Source: an uncultured Spirochaetales bacterium (GTDB lineage Bacteria > Spirochaetota > Spirochaetia > Sphaerochaetales > Sphaerochaetaceae). From it: a DNA stretch of 64,000 bases. How positions within the stretch are numbered: the first letter of the stretch is position 1; every line of letters begins with the position of its first letter. The notes below the pieces were generated by a model that saw nothing but the letters and a program-made list of their open reading frames with translations, did no database searches and was not told the DNA's origin. The position numbers were made by a program, and so were the translations under genes. Shown in pieces: positions 29,369 through 38,162 of the stretch. The stretch is taken from positions 107,828 to 171,827 of the forward strand of contig CALXKL010000005.1 of assembly GCA_944388965.1 (NCBI GenBank), read 5' to 3'.

Positions 29369-29839
29369 CTAGTAGTTGAGGTTCTTCAGCTCCCTTCTGG
29401 CATCGCGCTGCATGTCGCGCTCCTTTATGGCCGCCTTCTTGTCGTATACGGCCTTTCCTCTGGCAAGGGCGATCTTCATCTTGACCAGGTTGTCCTTGAT
29501 ATAGATCTCGAGCGGAACGATCGTCATGCCCTTCGCCTCGACCTTCCTGTTGAACTTTCTGATCTCCTGACGATGTGCAAGAAGAATCCTCTTGCGATCG
29601 CCCTGATGGTTGAAGGTCCTTCCTCCATGGGAGTAGGGCTGGATGATGAATCCGATGAGCTGCATCTGACCATCCTTGATCTGGACATAGCTGTCGGAGA
29701 AGGAGCATCTGCCCTCGCGCACGCTCTTGACCTCGGTGCCGACAAGTGCCATTCCGCACTCGAGCTCCTCGATGATCTCGTAGTTGTAGTATGCCTTGCG
29801 GTTCTTCTGTATGAGCTTGAATTCCCTGTCCTTTGTCAT
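29369..29839 (-). CDS. smpB: SsrA-binding protein
   Basis: SmpB of 156 residues, which binds the tRNA-like part of tmRNA and carries it to the stalled ribosome. Family blocks: NRKAYYNYEIIEELECGMALVG, TEVKSVREGRCSFSDSYV, the YSHGG/HQGDRKRILL region, and the basic tail KERDMQRDARRELKNLNY. It starts 2 nt after the stop of the PEGA/FGE-like gene, so it is likely expressed from that gene's promoter. It converges with the TetR gene with only 4 nt between stops. Confidence 0.97.
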   Translation of the reverse strand: MTKDREFKLIQKNRKAYYNYEIIEELECGMALVGTEVKSVREGRCSFSDSYVQIKDGQMQLIGFIIQPYSHGGRTFNHQGDRKRILLAHRQEIRKFNRKVEAKGMTIVPLEIYIKDNLVKMKIALARGKAVYDKKAAIKERDMQRDARRELKNLNY

Positions 29840-29841
29840 TG

Positions 29842-31248
29842 TCAGATGGTCTCCCTGACGACTCTGAAGCCGGCATAGTCGCTGGTGATGTCCCGGCCCA
29901 TGACCCCGACGGTCTCCTTCGTGATGCCGTCATCCACGTTGAGATGGCTTCCACCCTTGACGATGATGTCGCTGCCCGGGACATCGGATGCATCGAAGGT
30001 GACACCTGCCGCCCTCGAAAGCGGAACATAGGCGGTCGATGTGAACTCCCAAAGGCCTCCCATCATCGATGACGGAGACGAGTCGTCGTCATCGAATGTC
30101 ACGATGCTGGTGGCGTAGGGTCTTCCTTCGGCGCTTGTGGCGGCAAGATACCATTCAGCCTCTGTGGGAAGTCTGTATGTTTCACCACTCGTCCCGCTCA
30201 GCCACCTGCAGTATGCCTGTGCGGCATTCCAGCTTATGTTCCTGACCGGCGATGTGCTGTGATAGAAGGTCGAAGGTTCGATTCCTGCAAGATAGTATTC
30301 GTCGACCATACCGTCTGCAACGAGCTGGTCGATGTTGGACTTGGCCCAGTAGGGCTCCGCCTCGATGAAGAGTGCGTATTCGTATTCGCTCACCATGTCG
30401 GCTGCGATGTCGAAGTCGCCCGTCGACACGTCCACGGGAAGGGTGTTCATTCCGCTTGCACTCTCCCCGATGGAGAAGCTTGAGGCATCGAAATGGAAGA
30501 AGCCGTCATCTGTCGCCACGGCATAGACATCACCGAGGGCGGGAAGTGTGGAATCCGTCTCCACCGGCTGTCCGGATGATATGGTGCGTGCATCGGCCAG
30601 GTCGATGCATTCGTATGCGACACCGTTCTCTTCCAGAATGGATACGGCCTTCTCAAGGTCGTCGACGAGTTCCGCCGACGTGGCGAACATGGAAAGCAGC
30701 AGGAAATCACTTGAGACATCATCCAGTCCGAGTGCGACTATATCACGTGCGTAGTTGCTGTACAGCGGAGGACAGTCGTAGAAATCGTCGAATGAAAGCA
30801 CTCCGCTGTATACGACAAGCTCCCTGAGGGTATGTTCGTAGACGGATTCATACAGGCCTTCGGTCTCTTCGACCGTGACGGGTACATCGAGCCTCCTGTG
30901 TACAAAGAGGGTGGCGAAGACGGGATGGTCGATCTCCAGCGTCCCGCCAGAGATCCTGATGCCGTTCTTGATGTACTCGACCTCGTGGACTCCGCTTGAG
31001 ATGAAGTATTCGCTGCCGCTGGTCGAACCGATGTACCTTCCGTCGACGATGACGCCGACATCGGTCATGGGGCTGTCGAATCCGGTCCATCTTCCTCCCT
31101 TGACGATTCCCGGCAGGAAGAAAAGCAGGAAGATGATGACGAGCAATGCGGCTGAAAGTATCAGAAGAATGTATTTTCCAGGTCTCATGCCGAACTTCTC
31201 AGGAAGTCTGACAGGTTCGACTTCGACCAGTTTGCGCTTTCCTTTCAT
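29842..31248 (-). CDS. Membrane-anchored PEGA and FGE/SUMF-fold protein
   Basis: A 468-residue protein if it starts at ATG 31248 (MKGKRKLVEVEP); the frame is open to ATG 31314, which overlaps the opposite gene. One membrane helix (KYILLILSAALLVIIFLLFF, about residues 25-48) anchors a large extracytoplasmic part. Residues about 60-130 resemble a PEGA domain (DVGVIVDGRYIGST, SGVHEVEYIKNG). Residues about 300-468 match the formylglycine-generating-enzyme fold: NISWNAAQAYCRWLSG, ETYRLPTEAEWYLAAT, GGLWEFTSTAY, IIVKGGSH, and DYAGFRVVRE. The cysteines that form the active site in true FGE are absent, so it is probably not an oxidase. It leads the smpB transcript. Confidence 0.85.
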   Translation of the reverse strand: MKGKRKLVEVEPVRLPEKFGMRPGKYILLILSAALLVIIFLLFFLPGIVKGGRWTGFDSPMTDVGVIVDGRYIGSTSGSEYFISSGVHEVEYIKNGIRISGGTLEIDHPVFATLFVHRRLDVPVTVEETEGLYESVYEHTLRELVVYSGVLSFDDFYDCPPLYSNYARDIVALGLDDVSSDFLLLSMFATSAELVDDLEKAVSILEENGVAYECIDLADARTISSGQPVETDSTLPALGDVYAVATDDGFFHFDASSFSIGESASGMNTLPVDVSTGDFDIAADMVSEYEYALFIEAEPYWAKSNIDQLVADGMVDEYYLAGIEPSTFYHSTSPVRNISWNAAQAYCRWLSGTSGETYRLPTEAEWYLAATSAEGRPYATSIVTFDDDDSSPSSMMGGLWEFTSTAYVPLSRAAGVTFDASDVPGSDIIVKGGSHLNVDDGITKETVGVMGRDITSDYAGFRVVRETI

Positions 31249-31258
31249 GGCTTTGGAA

Positions 31259-31287
31259 AGGGTACTCAAAGCACTTTCAGTTGTCAA
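31259..31287 (-). promoter_or_regulatory. Candidate promoter of the PEGA/FGE-smpB unit
   Basis: On the minus strand a perfect TTGACA (31287-31282) is followed by a 17-nt spacer and TACCCT (31264-31259), a weak -10. The start of transcription would fall only a few nt before the ATG at 31248, which has no Shine-Dalgarno. It lies in the divergent spacer with lepB. Confidence 0.45.
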
Positions 31288-31299
31288 CAAAGAGCAAAC

Positions 31300-32304
31300 A
31301 TGATACGTTTCCATTCCATGGACAGGGTATACGGTCTCATCGAGAGGACCACTGAGCGTTATCTTACATACAGGAAGGCCGTGAAGGCGACCGAGAAGAG
31401 CCGTCGCAGGACGGTGCTTGGAGAGATCTGGTCATGGGTCGATGCCTTCATATTCGCCATCGTCGCCGTCCTGATCATAAACCAGTACCTGTTCCAGCTC
31501 TTCGTCATCCCGTCTCCGTCCATGGTCGACACGATAAACGTCGGTGACAGGGTCGTCGTCAGCAAGCTCAGCTACGGCATGGAGCTGTATCCGGCGGGAG
31601 CGAAGGTGTTCGACTCATCCAGACATGTCCAGAGGGACGACATCATCACGTTCTACAATCCCGAATACGATTCCAGGGGACCCGTTTTCGATGTGCTTTC
31701 CCAGATCGTCTACATGGGCACACTGTCCCTTGTGAACATCGACCGCAACGATGACGGGTCGGTGGCCGAACGTCTCTTCGTGAAGAGGGCGGTCGGCTTT
31801 CCTGGCGACCAGGTCGTCTTCGAAGACGGTGATGTCCTGATCAGACCGGCAGGATACGCACAATTCCTTCCCGAGGAGGAGTTCCGCAGCTCCAACGGAC
31901 TGTCGGACCAGCCGCACAGGTCGATAGACGAGGACTACTACGTCGGCCTCAAGGCCTGGGCAAGGCTGTACGCTCTGCAGGAGGCGGGGGTGACAAGCGC
32001 TCCGAACCATCTGCTCAAGGATTATAAGCATGTCCAGGGCAATGTCGTGGGTGACATGTACGAGTTCTCCAGGCATCAGAGCCTCTATTCGTCGCTCGTA
32101 GATCCATCGGACATGGAAGCGCGCAGCACATGGTCCCGCTATCGGGCAGGGATATATGTCCCCCAGTCGCATGTGCTCCCCCTGGGGGACAACCGCGACA
32201 ACTCCCGTGACGGCCGCTATTTCGGGCCTGTCGAGGAGAACGACATCAACGGCAAGGTGCTTTTCCGCTTCTGGCCGCTTGGCAGGATCGGTGGGCTGGA
32301 GTGA
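31300..32304 (+). CDS. lepB: Signal peptidase I
   Basis: Type I signal peptidase, 334 residues from ATG 31300 or 328 from ATG 31318; neither has a strong Shine-Dalgarno. One membrane helix (WVDAFIFAIVAVLIINQYLFQLF, about residues 47-70) leads to the periplasmic catalytic domain. The nucleophile serine is in IPSPSMVDTINVGDRVVVSK, the general-base lysine in RLFVKRAVGFPGDQV, and LPLGDNRDNSRDGRYFGPV completes the active-site frame. A long insertion between the last two blocks enlarges it. It cleaves signal peptides of exported proteins such as those encoded here. Its stop overlaps the hemW start (GTGA). Confidence 0.95.
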   Translation: MIRFHSMDRVYGLIERTTERYLTYRKAVKATEKSRRRTVLGEIWSWVDAFIFAIVAVLIINQYLFQLFVIPSPSMVDTINVGDRVVVSKLSYGMELYPAGAKVFDSSRHVQRDDIITFYNPEYDSRGPVFDVLSQIVYMGTLSLVNIDRNDDGSVAERLFVKRAVGFPGDQVVFEDGDVLIRPAGYAQFLPEEEFRSSNGLSDQPHRSIDEDYYVGLKAWARLYALQEAGVTSAPNHLLKDYKHVQGNVVGDMYEFSRHQSLYSSLVDPSDMEARSTWSRYRAGIYVPQSHVLPLGDNRDNSRDGRYFGPVEENDINGKVLFRFWPLGRIGGLE

Positions 32305-33440
32305 TCCGCGGTTTTCTGGATCCGGCTCGTCCCGTCTCCCTTTATCTACATATTCCGTTCTGCACTACGAAGTGCGGCTACTGTGCATTCTACTCGCTGC
32401 CTCACGATGCATGTCGTGATGATGACATGACACGTTTCGTCGATTGCCTGTCCAGACAGCTCGAGGCGCTCGTCGAGGACATCAGAATACCTTTCCATAC
32501 GGTCTATGTAGGAGGTGGCAATCCTGGTCTTGTCGGAGCCGAGGCGCTCAGAGGGCTTCTCTCCACCGCATTCAGATATGGAAGACCGGTGGAATGCTCC
32601 ATGGAGATCAATCCCGAGACGCTCGACGAGTCCTTCTCGTCTCTTCTCGACCTCGTCGACCGCTTCTCCGTCGGAATACAGAGCTTCGATGAGCGGCATC
32701 TCAGGACGCTTGGTCGTAACGCGGATTGCAGGTCCTGTGCCAGGGCGCTCGATCTGCTGGAAGCTTTCCGCAAAGAGAAGGGGACGCGTTTCAACGCAGA
32801 CCTCATGACGAACATTCCGCGTCAGAGCCTTGATGATGCACTTCACGACATCGATGAGCTTGTCTCATGGCAGCCTGACCATATCAGCCTGTATTCGCTG
32901 ACCTTCGAGGAGGGAACAAGACTTGTCCAGGAAGAGGTTCCCAGAAGCGAGGAAGAGGAGGCCGAGACCTTGTATAGGCTATGGGATCATCTTGAAAGTC
33001 TTGGCTATGAGCAGTACGAAGTCAGCGCATTCGCCCGTGAGGGAAGATACTGCAGGCACAATCTCGTCTACTGGAACCTCGGGCAGTACATAGGCCTCGG
33101 TCCGTCGGCCGAGTCGTCGGTCGGCTATTCATCCATCGTCTCCTCGCGAGAGCAGGAGACCCTCGACGGATATCTTGCGGACCCGTCGTTCACATCCGTC
33201 CGTCTGACCAGGGAGGAGACGATCGAGGAGTACTTGATGACGAGCCTTCGTACCAGATGGGGTCTGGACAAGGCCGAGTTCTACCGTAGGTTCTCATGCA
33301 TCTTCGACGACATGTTCCATGAGGCGGTCGAAGGCATGGATCCTCTGTGGTACCATGACGACGATGAGCGCTTCGTCCTGACACGAGATGGCATCATGGT
33401 GCTCAACAGAATTCTCCTGGCCCTGTTCATGGACCTCTAG
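32301..33440 (+). CDS. hemW: HemW-like radical-SAM protein
   Basis: A 379-residue radical-SAM protein of the HemN/HemW group. The cluster motif is LYLHIPFCTTKCGYCAFYS, followed by VYVGGGNPGLV, MEINPETLD and RFSVGIQSFDERHLRTLGR; the C-terminal HemN-like domain has YEVSAFAREGRYCRHNLVYW. HemW is a heme-binding chaperone and is often misannotated as coproporphyrinogen oxidase. The start is GTG at 32301 within GTGA overlapping the lepB stop. The GGNP in place of the common GGGTP is a small variant. Confidence 0.9.
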   Translation: MIRGFLDPARPVSLYLHIPFCTTKCGYCAFYSLPHDACRDDDMTRFVDCLSRQLEALVEDIRIPFHTVYVGGGNPGLVGAEALRGLLSTAFRYGRPVECSMEINPETLDESFSSLLDLVDRFSVGIQSFDERHLRTLGRNADCRSCARALDLLEAFRKEKGTRFNADLMTNIPRQSLDDALHDIDELVSWQPDHISLYSLTFEEGTRLVQEEVPRSEEEEAETLYRLWDHLESLGYEQYEVSAFAREGRYCRHNLVYWNLGQYIGLGPSAESSVGYSSIVSSREQETLDGYLADPSFTSVRLTREETIEEYLMTSLRTRWGLDKAEFYRRFSCIFDDMFHEAVEGMDPLWYHDDDERFVLTRDGIMVLNRILLALFMDL

Positions 33441-33452
33441 AGTACGCTTCTG

Positions 33453-33482
33453 TTGACAGCCGGTTTTTCTTTATGGTAGGTT
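33453..33482 (+). promoter_or_regulatory. Candidate promoter upstream of yebC
   Basis: TTGACA at 33453-33458 with TAGGTT at 33477-33482 (18-nt spacer). A second TTGACA at 33481 has no good -10 at the right distance. TATATA at 33516 is another possible -10. The 92-nt spacer is the most likely start of a yebC-ruvCAB-queA transcript. Confidence 0.4.
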
Positions 33483-33532
33483 GACAGGCGTTCGAATAGA
33501 CACCAATCCTAAGCTTATATAAGAGGTTACAA

Positions 33533-34273
33533 ATGTCAGGCCACAGCAAATGGGCAACAATCAAGCACAAGAAGGGTCTTGCGGATGCCAAGCGTGGACA
33601 GAAGTTCACGAAGCTGATCAAGGAGATCACCGTTGCGGCGAAGATGGGCGGATCCGATCCCGATTCCAACGCAAGGCTCCGCACCGCCGTCCTCAAGGCA
33701 AGAGCCGAGAACATGCCTAAGGACAACATCGAAAGGGCCATCAAGAAGGCCAGCGGTGAAGATGCGAACACCACATTCTACGAACTCACCTACGAAGGAT
33801 ATGCACCGGGTGGAGTCGCCATCATCATCGACACGCTCACCGACAACAAGAACAGGACGGCTGCCGATGTGAGAAGCACCCTGACCAAGCTCGGCGGTTC
33901 TCTGGGAGCCACGGGATGCGTGTCCTACATGTTCCAGACGAAGGGCGTCATCACCTATGATGGCACGAAGTACACCGAGGACCAGATCTTCGAGGCCGCT
34001 CTCGAGAACGGTGCAGAGGATGTGAGCGCCGAGGATGGAGTCATCGAGGTCACCACGAGTCCGGCCGACTTCGCCAGCGTTCTCGAAGCCATGCAGGCTG
34101 CAGGTTTCGAGCAGGACAGCGCCGATGTCAACAAGATCGCAGACACGACCGTCTCCCTGGACAAGGAGAAGGCCGCCAAGGTCATGAAGATCGTCGAGCG
34201 TCTCGAGGATCTGGACGATGTCCAGCAGGTATCCACGAACCTCGACCTTCCGGACGACTACGAAGAGGAATGA
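33533..34273 (+). CDS. yebC: YebC/PmpR-family protein
   Basis: A 246-residue YebC-family protein. MSGHSKWATIKHKKGLADAKRGQKFTKL is the family start, followed by NARLRTAVLKARAENMPKDNIERAIKKA and YEGYAPGGVAIIIDTLTDNKNRTA; the C-terminal domains are acidic. YebC proteins have been described as transcription regulators and, more recently, as factors that help ribosomes at proline stretches. AAGAGG lies 6 nt before the ATG. Its position before ruvC is common in bacteria. Confidence 0.96.
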   Translation: MSGHSKWATIKHKKGLADAKRGQKFTKLIKEITVAAKMGGSDPDSNARLRTAVLKARAENMPKDNIERAIKKASGEDANTTFYELTYEGYAPGGVAIIIDTLTDNKNRTAADVRSTLTKLGGSLGATGCVSYMFQTKGVITYDGTKYTEDQIFEAALENGAEDVSAEDGVIEVTTSPADFASVLEAMQAAGFEQDSADVNKIADTTVSLDKEKAAKVMKIVERLEDLDDVQQVSTNLDLPDDYEEE

Positions 34274-34276
34274 GAC

Positions 34277-34777
34277 TTGATCATCCTGGGCATTGATCCG
34301 GGACTGGCTAATACAGGCTGGGGTGTTGTGGAATACGTCAATCAACGCTACCGGCCTGTTTCTTTTGGAGTGGTCAGGACGAGCACCGAGCACAGTCTTG
34401 CGGACAGGATACATGCGATAGCCGAGAACATCGGCGCCCTTGCAGAGAAATACTCGGTGCAGGCGGTTTCGATGGAGGACATATTCTTCTCACAGAACGT
34501 CTCCTCGTCCATTGCCGTCGCCAAGGTCATCGGAGCGATCACGCATGAGATGAAGTCCCGTGGACTTGACGTGCAGTATTTCACTCCGCTGCAGATAAAG
34601 ATGGCGATCACCGGAATAGGACGTGCAGACAAGAACCAGGTCCAGCAGATGGTCGCCCTGCTTCTGAAGATGGACAGGGTTCCCAGACCCGACCATGCTG
34701 CCGACGCCCTTGCCGACTGCATAACATATGCGGTCATGAACAGCACCAGGGAGAGGATGGGAGGAAGGCTGAAATGA
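34277..34777 (+). CDS. ruvC: Holliday junction endonuclease RuvC
   Basis: RuvC of 166 residues, which cuts Holliday junctions symmetrically. The RNase H fold acidic residues are in ILGIDPGLANTGWG, AVSMEDIFFSQNVSS and DHAADALADCITYA. The start is TTG at 34277, 3 nt after the yebC stop, with GAAGAGGA about 7 nt upstream; there is no ATG that would keep the catalytic Asp. It overlaps ruvA by 4 nt. Confidence 0.96.
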   Translation: MIILGIDPGLANTGWGVVEYVNQRYRPVSFGVVRTSTEHSLADRIHAIAENIGALAEKYSVQAVSMEDIFFSQNVSSSIAVAKVIGAITHEMKSRGLDVQYFTPLQIKMAITGIGRADKNQVQQMVALLLKMDRVPRPDHAADALADCITYAVMNSTRERMGGRLK

Positions 34778-35406
34778 TCAACGCGCTGAATGGCATCGTG
34801 ACCGAAGCCGGCGAGAACGGCATCGTCGTCAACGTAGGCGGTGTGGAGTACTATCTCGAGACGAGCTCGAAGTGCTCTGCCTTCTACGCAGGACATGTCA
34901 ACAAGGATGTCGTCAGGATACTCACCGTCTTTCAGGTACGCGAGGATTCCATGACTCTCTACGGCTTCAAGGACAAGGGTGAACGCGAATGCTTCATCCA
35001 GCTGCTCAAGGTTCCGGGAATCGCAGGCAAGGGGGCGCTGAAGATACTTTCCTCGATTTCTGTCAACGACTTCATCCGGGCACTGGACAACAGGGATCTT
35101 TCGACTCTGTCGAGGATTCCCGGAATCGGATCGAAGACCGCACAGAAGCTCGTGCTCCAGCTTCGTGATACCCTTGTCTATGATGAGGACGATGCAGCCG
35201 GACATGGCGCATCGTCCGGTGGTCCGCAGACGGCAAAGGACTTCGAGGATGTGATAGAGTCCTTTGTCGGCATGGGATTCGACAGGAAGCTCGTCGTCAG
35301 GACACTCGAGAAGATCCTTGCAAAGGAGAAGGACGAGCTGAGAAAGCTTGACAGACAGCAGAGCGAGAACCACATCTTCCCGCTGCTGCTCAGGAGTTTG
35401 ACTTGA
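34774..35406 (+). CDS. ruvA: Holliday junction helicase subunit RuvA
   Basis: RuvA of 210 residues, the tetrameric junction-binding partner of RuvB. The OB-fold start MINALNGIVTEAGENGIVVNVGGVEYYL is followed by two helix-hairpin-helix motifs (LLKVPGIAGKGALKIL, LSRIPGIGSKTAQKLVLQL) and a C-terminal domain that binds RuvB. It is in the same run as ruvC and ruvB, overlapping both by 4 nt. Confidence 0.97.
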   Translation: MINALNGIVTEAGENGIVVNVGGVEYYLETSSKCSAFYAGHVNKDVVRILTVFQVREDSMTLYGFKDKGERECFIQLLKVPGIAGKGALKILSSISVNDFIRALDNRDLSTLSRIPGIGSKTAQKLVLQLRDTLVYDEDDAAGHGASSGGPQTAKDFEDVIESFVGMGFDRKLVVRTLEKILAKEKDELRKLDRQQSENHIFPLLLRSLT

Positions 35407-36473
35407 AGAACAGCTACGACAACGAAGACGAGGATTTCCTTCCATCCGAGAGTCCTGTCGCCGTGACGTTCCAGAGCGCTGACGAGAAGACGGAGAACGT
35501 CCTCAGGCCCCAGTATCTCGAGGATTTCCAGGGACAGAGACAGCTCAAGGAGAACCTGGGCGTGTTCATCAAGGCCGCACGCGACAGGGGAGAGGCCCTC
35601 GACCATACATTCCTCATAGGGCCTCCCGGCCTTGGCAAGACCACGCTTGCCTCGATCATCGCCAACGAGATGCACAGCGAACTGAGGATGACGAGCGCTC
35701 CGGCGCTCGAGAAACCGAAGGACCTTGCCGGCATTCTGACAAACGTCACGGAGAACTCAATATTCTTCATCGACGAGATCCACCGACTCCGCCCGGCTCT
35801 CGAGGAGATGCTGTACATCGCCATGGAGGACTTCGAGATCGACTGGGTCATCGGACAGGGACCGAGCGCAAGAACGATGAGAATCCCGCTTCCGCGTTTC
35901 ACTCTGATCGGGGCCACGACCAAGGCGGGAGCCGTATCCACGCCTCTGTCCGAGCGCTTCGGAATCACGGGTCATCTCGAATACTATGATGCCGACGAGC
36001 TCAAGAGCATCATCCTGCGCTCGGCTGGGATCCTCGAATGCAGGATAACGGATGAGGGTGCCAGTCTGCTTGCAAGATGCTCCAGAGGTACGCCGAGAAT
36101 CGCCAACAGGCTTCTCAAGAGACTCAGGGACTTCGCCGACGTCATGAAGGGCGGTGTGATCGACACCGACATCGTCAGATTCGGTCTGGAGAAGCTTGGA
36201 ATCGACGACAACGGGCTCGAGAAGCAGGACAGGGCTATTCTCAGGACGATCATCGAATACTATCAGGGTGGACCTGTCGGAGCCGACACTCTGTCCATCT
36301 CCGTCGGTGAGGCCGTCGAGACGCTTGAGGACTTCTACGAACCGTATCTGATCCAGCAGGGCTATCTGAAGAGAACCCCCCGCGGAAGAATGGTTACGCC
36401 GAAGGCCTACGAGCTGCTGGGCATGAAATGCGAAAGAGGTGCCGACTATGCTGACCAGGGACTACTATTTTGA
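35403..36473 (+). CDS. ruvB: Holliday junction branch-migration ATPase RuvB
   Basis: RuvB of 356 residues, the hexameric motor for branch migration. Walker A GPPGLGKTTLASII, Walker B FFIDEIHRL, sensor ATTKAGAVSTPLSERFG with the arginine finger, and the C-terminal winged-helix RTPRGRMVTPKAYELLG are present. The start is TTG at 35403 within TTGA overlapping the ruvA stop. An acidic N-terminal extension of about 30 residues precedes the conserved LRPQYLEDFQGQ. Confidence 0.97.
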   Translation: MKNSYDNEDEDFLPSESPVAVTFQSADEKTENVLRPQYLEDFQGQRQLKENLGVFIKAARDRGEALDHTFLIGPPGLGKTTLASIIANEMHSELRMTSAPALEKPKDLAGILTNVTENSIFFIDEIHRLRPALEEMLYIAMEDFEIDWVIGQGPSARTMRIPLPRFTLIGATTKAGAVSTPLSERFGITGHLEYYDADELKSIILRSAGILECRITDEGASLLARCSRGTPRIANRLLKRLRDFADVMKGGVIDTDIVRFGLEKLGIDDNGLEKQDRAILRTIIEYYQGGPVGADTLSISVGEAVETLEDFYEPYLIQQGYLKRTPRGRMVTPKAYELLGMKCERGADYADQGLLF

Positions 36474-37485
36474 TCTTCCCGACGACCTGATCGCCCAGGT
36501 CCCGACCGAGAGGAGGGGGGACGAGAGACTGCTTCATCTCGACAAGGCCAGTGGAAGGTACGAAGACCTTATGATGAAGGATTTTCCGTCTCTGATCGGG
36601 AGCGACTGCGTCATGGTCGTGAACAATTCGCGGGTTCGCAAGGCACGTTGCTACGGCATCACCGAGAACGGTGGCCAGGTCGAGTTCCTTTTCCTGGAGG
36701 AGATGGAGGACCATTCTTGGATAGCCATGGTGAGCAAGGCGAAGAAGCAGAAGCCCGGGCGCACTTACCGCTTCCTTGACCGGGATGGTCGGCTCGTCGA
36801 GGTCGCCACGATAGTGCAGACGTTTGAAGACGGCACGAAGAAGGTCGTCTTCGAACATGAGCTCGACGAGGACTTCTTCACCCGTTGCGGTCATGTTCCT
36901 CTTCCCCCATATATCAAAAGGGAGGACGATTTCAGCGACGAGACACGCTACCAGACGATCTACGCCTCAAGGGAGGGATCGGTCGCATCCCCGACCGCCG
37001 GCCTCCATTTCACAAGCGCGCTGATGGACGAGGTGAGGGCGAAGGGTGTGGACATCCTCGAGGTCACGTTGCATGTGGGTGCTGGAACGTTCCTTCCTGT
37101 CAGAAGTCAGAACATCGAGGACCATCACATGCACTTCGAACGCTACACTGTCGACGAGGATGTCGCGGCGCGTCTGAACAGGGCGAAGGCTGAAGGCAGG
37201 AGGATCGTGGCCGTAGGCACCACGAGCGTCAGGACGCTCGAGAGTGCCACGGGCGAAGACGGCATTGTGAGAGCCGGTACCGGAAGGACGAACATATTCA
37301 TCTATCCCGGCTACCGCTTCAAGACCGTCGACTGTCTTCTGACCAACTTCCATACCCCCGAGTCGACGCTTTTGATGCTTGTCAGCGCACTTGCGGGAAA
37401 GGACAACATAATGAAGGCATACGAACACGCCATAAGCCGGCGCTACCGCTTCTACAGCTATGGCGATGCGATGTTCATAAGCTGA
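36448..37485 (+). CDS. queA: S-adenosylmethionine:tRNA ribosyltransferase-isomerase
   Basis: QueA of 345 residues, which transfers and isomerises the ribose of SAM to 7-aminomethyl-7-deazaguanine in tRNA to make epoxyqueuosine. Motifs: YYFDLPDDLIAQVP, MVVNNSRVRKAR, YQTIYASREGSVASPTAGLHF, VTLHVGAGTFLPV and TNFHTPESTLLMLVSA. I chose ATG 36448, 8 nt after AGAGG, over GTG 36439. It starts inside the end of ruvB. Tgt, which acts just before it in the pathway, is encoded at 61.4 kb. Its last 11 nt overlap the convergent tmk. Confidence 0.97.
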   Translation: MLTRDYYFDLPDDLIAQVPTERRGDERLLHLDKASGRYEDLMMKDFPSLIGSDCVMVVNNSRVRKARCYGITENGGQVEFLFLEEMEDHSWIAMVSKAKKQKPGRTYRFLDRDGRLVEVATIVQTFEDGTKKVVFEHELDEDFFTRCGHVPLPPYIKREDDFSDETRYQTIYASREGSVASPTAGLHFTSALMDEVRAKGVDILEVTLHVGAGTFLPVRSQNIEDHHMHFERYTVDEDVAARLNRAKAEGRRIVAVGTTSVRTLESATGEDGIVRAGTGRTNIFIYPGYRFKTVDCLLTNFHTPESTLLMLVSALAGKDNIMKAYEHAISRRYRFYSYGDAMFIS

Positions 37486-38086
37486 CGAACGAGGCGATCC
37501 TGTCCGCCTGAACCTCGACCGGTTCCATTCCGTCGACCTTGAGGAACTCCACCCCGTCCGGGAGCGTCTCGAAGACGATATTGAAGTTGGACCTCACACG
37601 CTCGAGGTAGTCGATCCGGTCGAACAGCTCCTTCTCCTCTCCGCGGCTGTCGATGCGTTTCATGCACTCGGCGGCAGGGGTATCGACGAATATGACGTAC
37701 TGTGGATGTGGGTAGTCGTTGATCGACCTGAGCCAGGACATGTCTTCCGTCACTCCCTGATAGGAAAGCGACGAGTAGAAGTATCTGTCTGAGATCACCA
37801 CACGGCCGCGATCAAGCAGCCCTGCGATGCCGTCTTCGGCATTGAACAGGTGGTCGCTCCGGTCTGCGGCATACAGGAGTGCGAGCGCTCTGCTTGTCGT
37901 ACAGACCTGATGCCGTAGCACGCTCCTCACGAGGGCTCCGATTGGTCTGTCTGTCGGTTCGGCCGTAAGGACCACCTTGCCTCCTGTGCTCTGTTCAAGC
38001 CTGTTTGCAAGAATCCTGGCCTGTGTGCTCTTGCCGCTTCCGTCCAGACCTTCGAAGACTATGAAGGATGAGAGTATGTCGTTCAC
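37475..38086 (-). CDS. tmk: Thymidylate kinase
   Basis: TMP kinase of 203 residues, making dTDP for DNA synthesis. The P-loop VFEGLDGSGKSTQA, the base-site region RGRVVISDRYFYSSLSYQG and the LID-side DTPAAECMKRIDSRGEEKELFD are visible. The start is GTG at 38086, with AAGGGG 7 nt upstream. It is a single gene convergent with queA, overlapping by 11 nt, and divergent from tamB. Confidence 0.94.
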   Translation of the reverse strand: MNDILSSFIVFEGLDGSGKSTQARILANRLEQSTGGKVVLTAEPTDRPIGALVRSVLRHQVCTTSRALALLYAADRSDHLFNAEDGIAGLLDRGRVVISDRYFYSSLSYQGVTEDMSWLRSINDYPHPQYVIFVDTPAAECMKRIDSRGEEKELFDRIDYLERVRSNFNIVFETLPDGVEFLKVDGMEPVEVQADRIASFVSL

Positions 38087-38142
38087 CTGCTTGCCCCTTT
38101 GCCGTCTCCATTATCATATTCAAGAAACGACGACATTTAGTT

Positions 38143-38148
38143 TATAAT
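38143..38148 (+). promoter_or_regulatory. -10 element upstream of tamB
   Basis: A perfect TATAAT lies 14 nt before the tamB ATG. No good -35 is seen at 17 nt (CAAGAA). If used, it would give a leader of only about 8 nt. Confidence 0.4.
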
Positions 38149-38162
38149 CAAAAACCAGCGAG

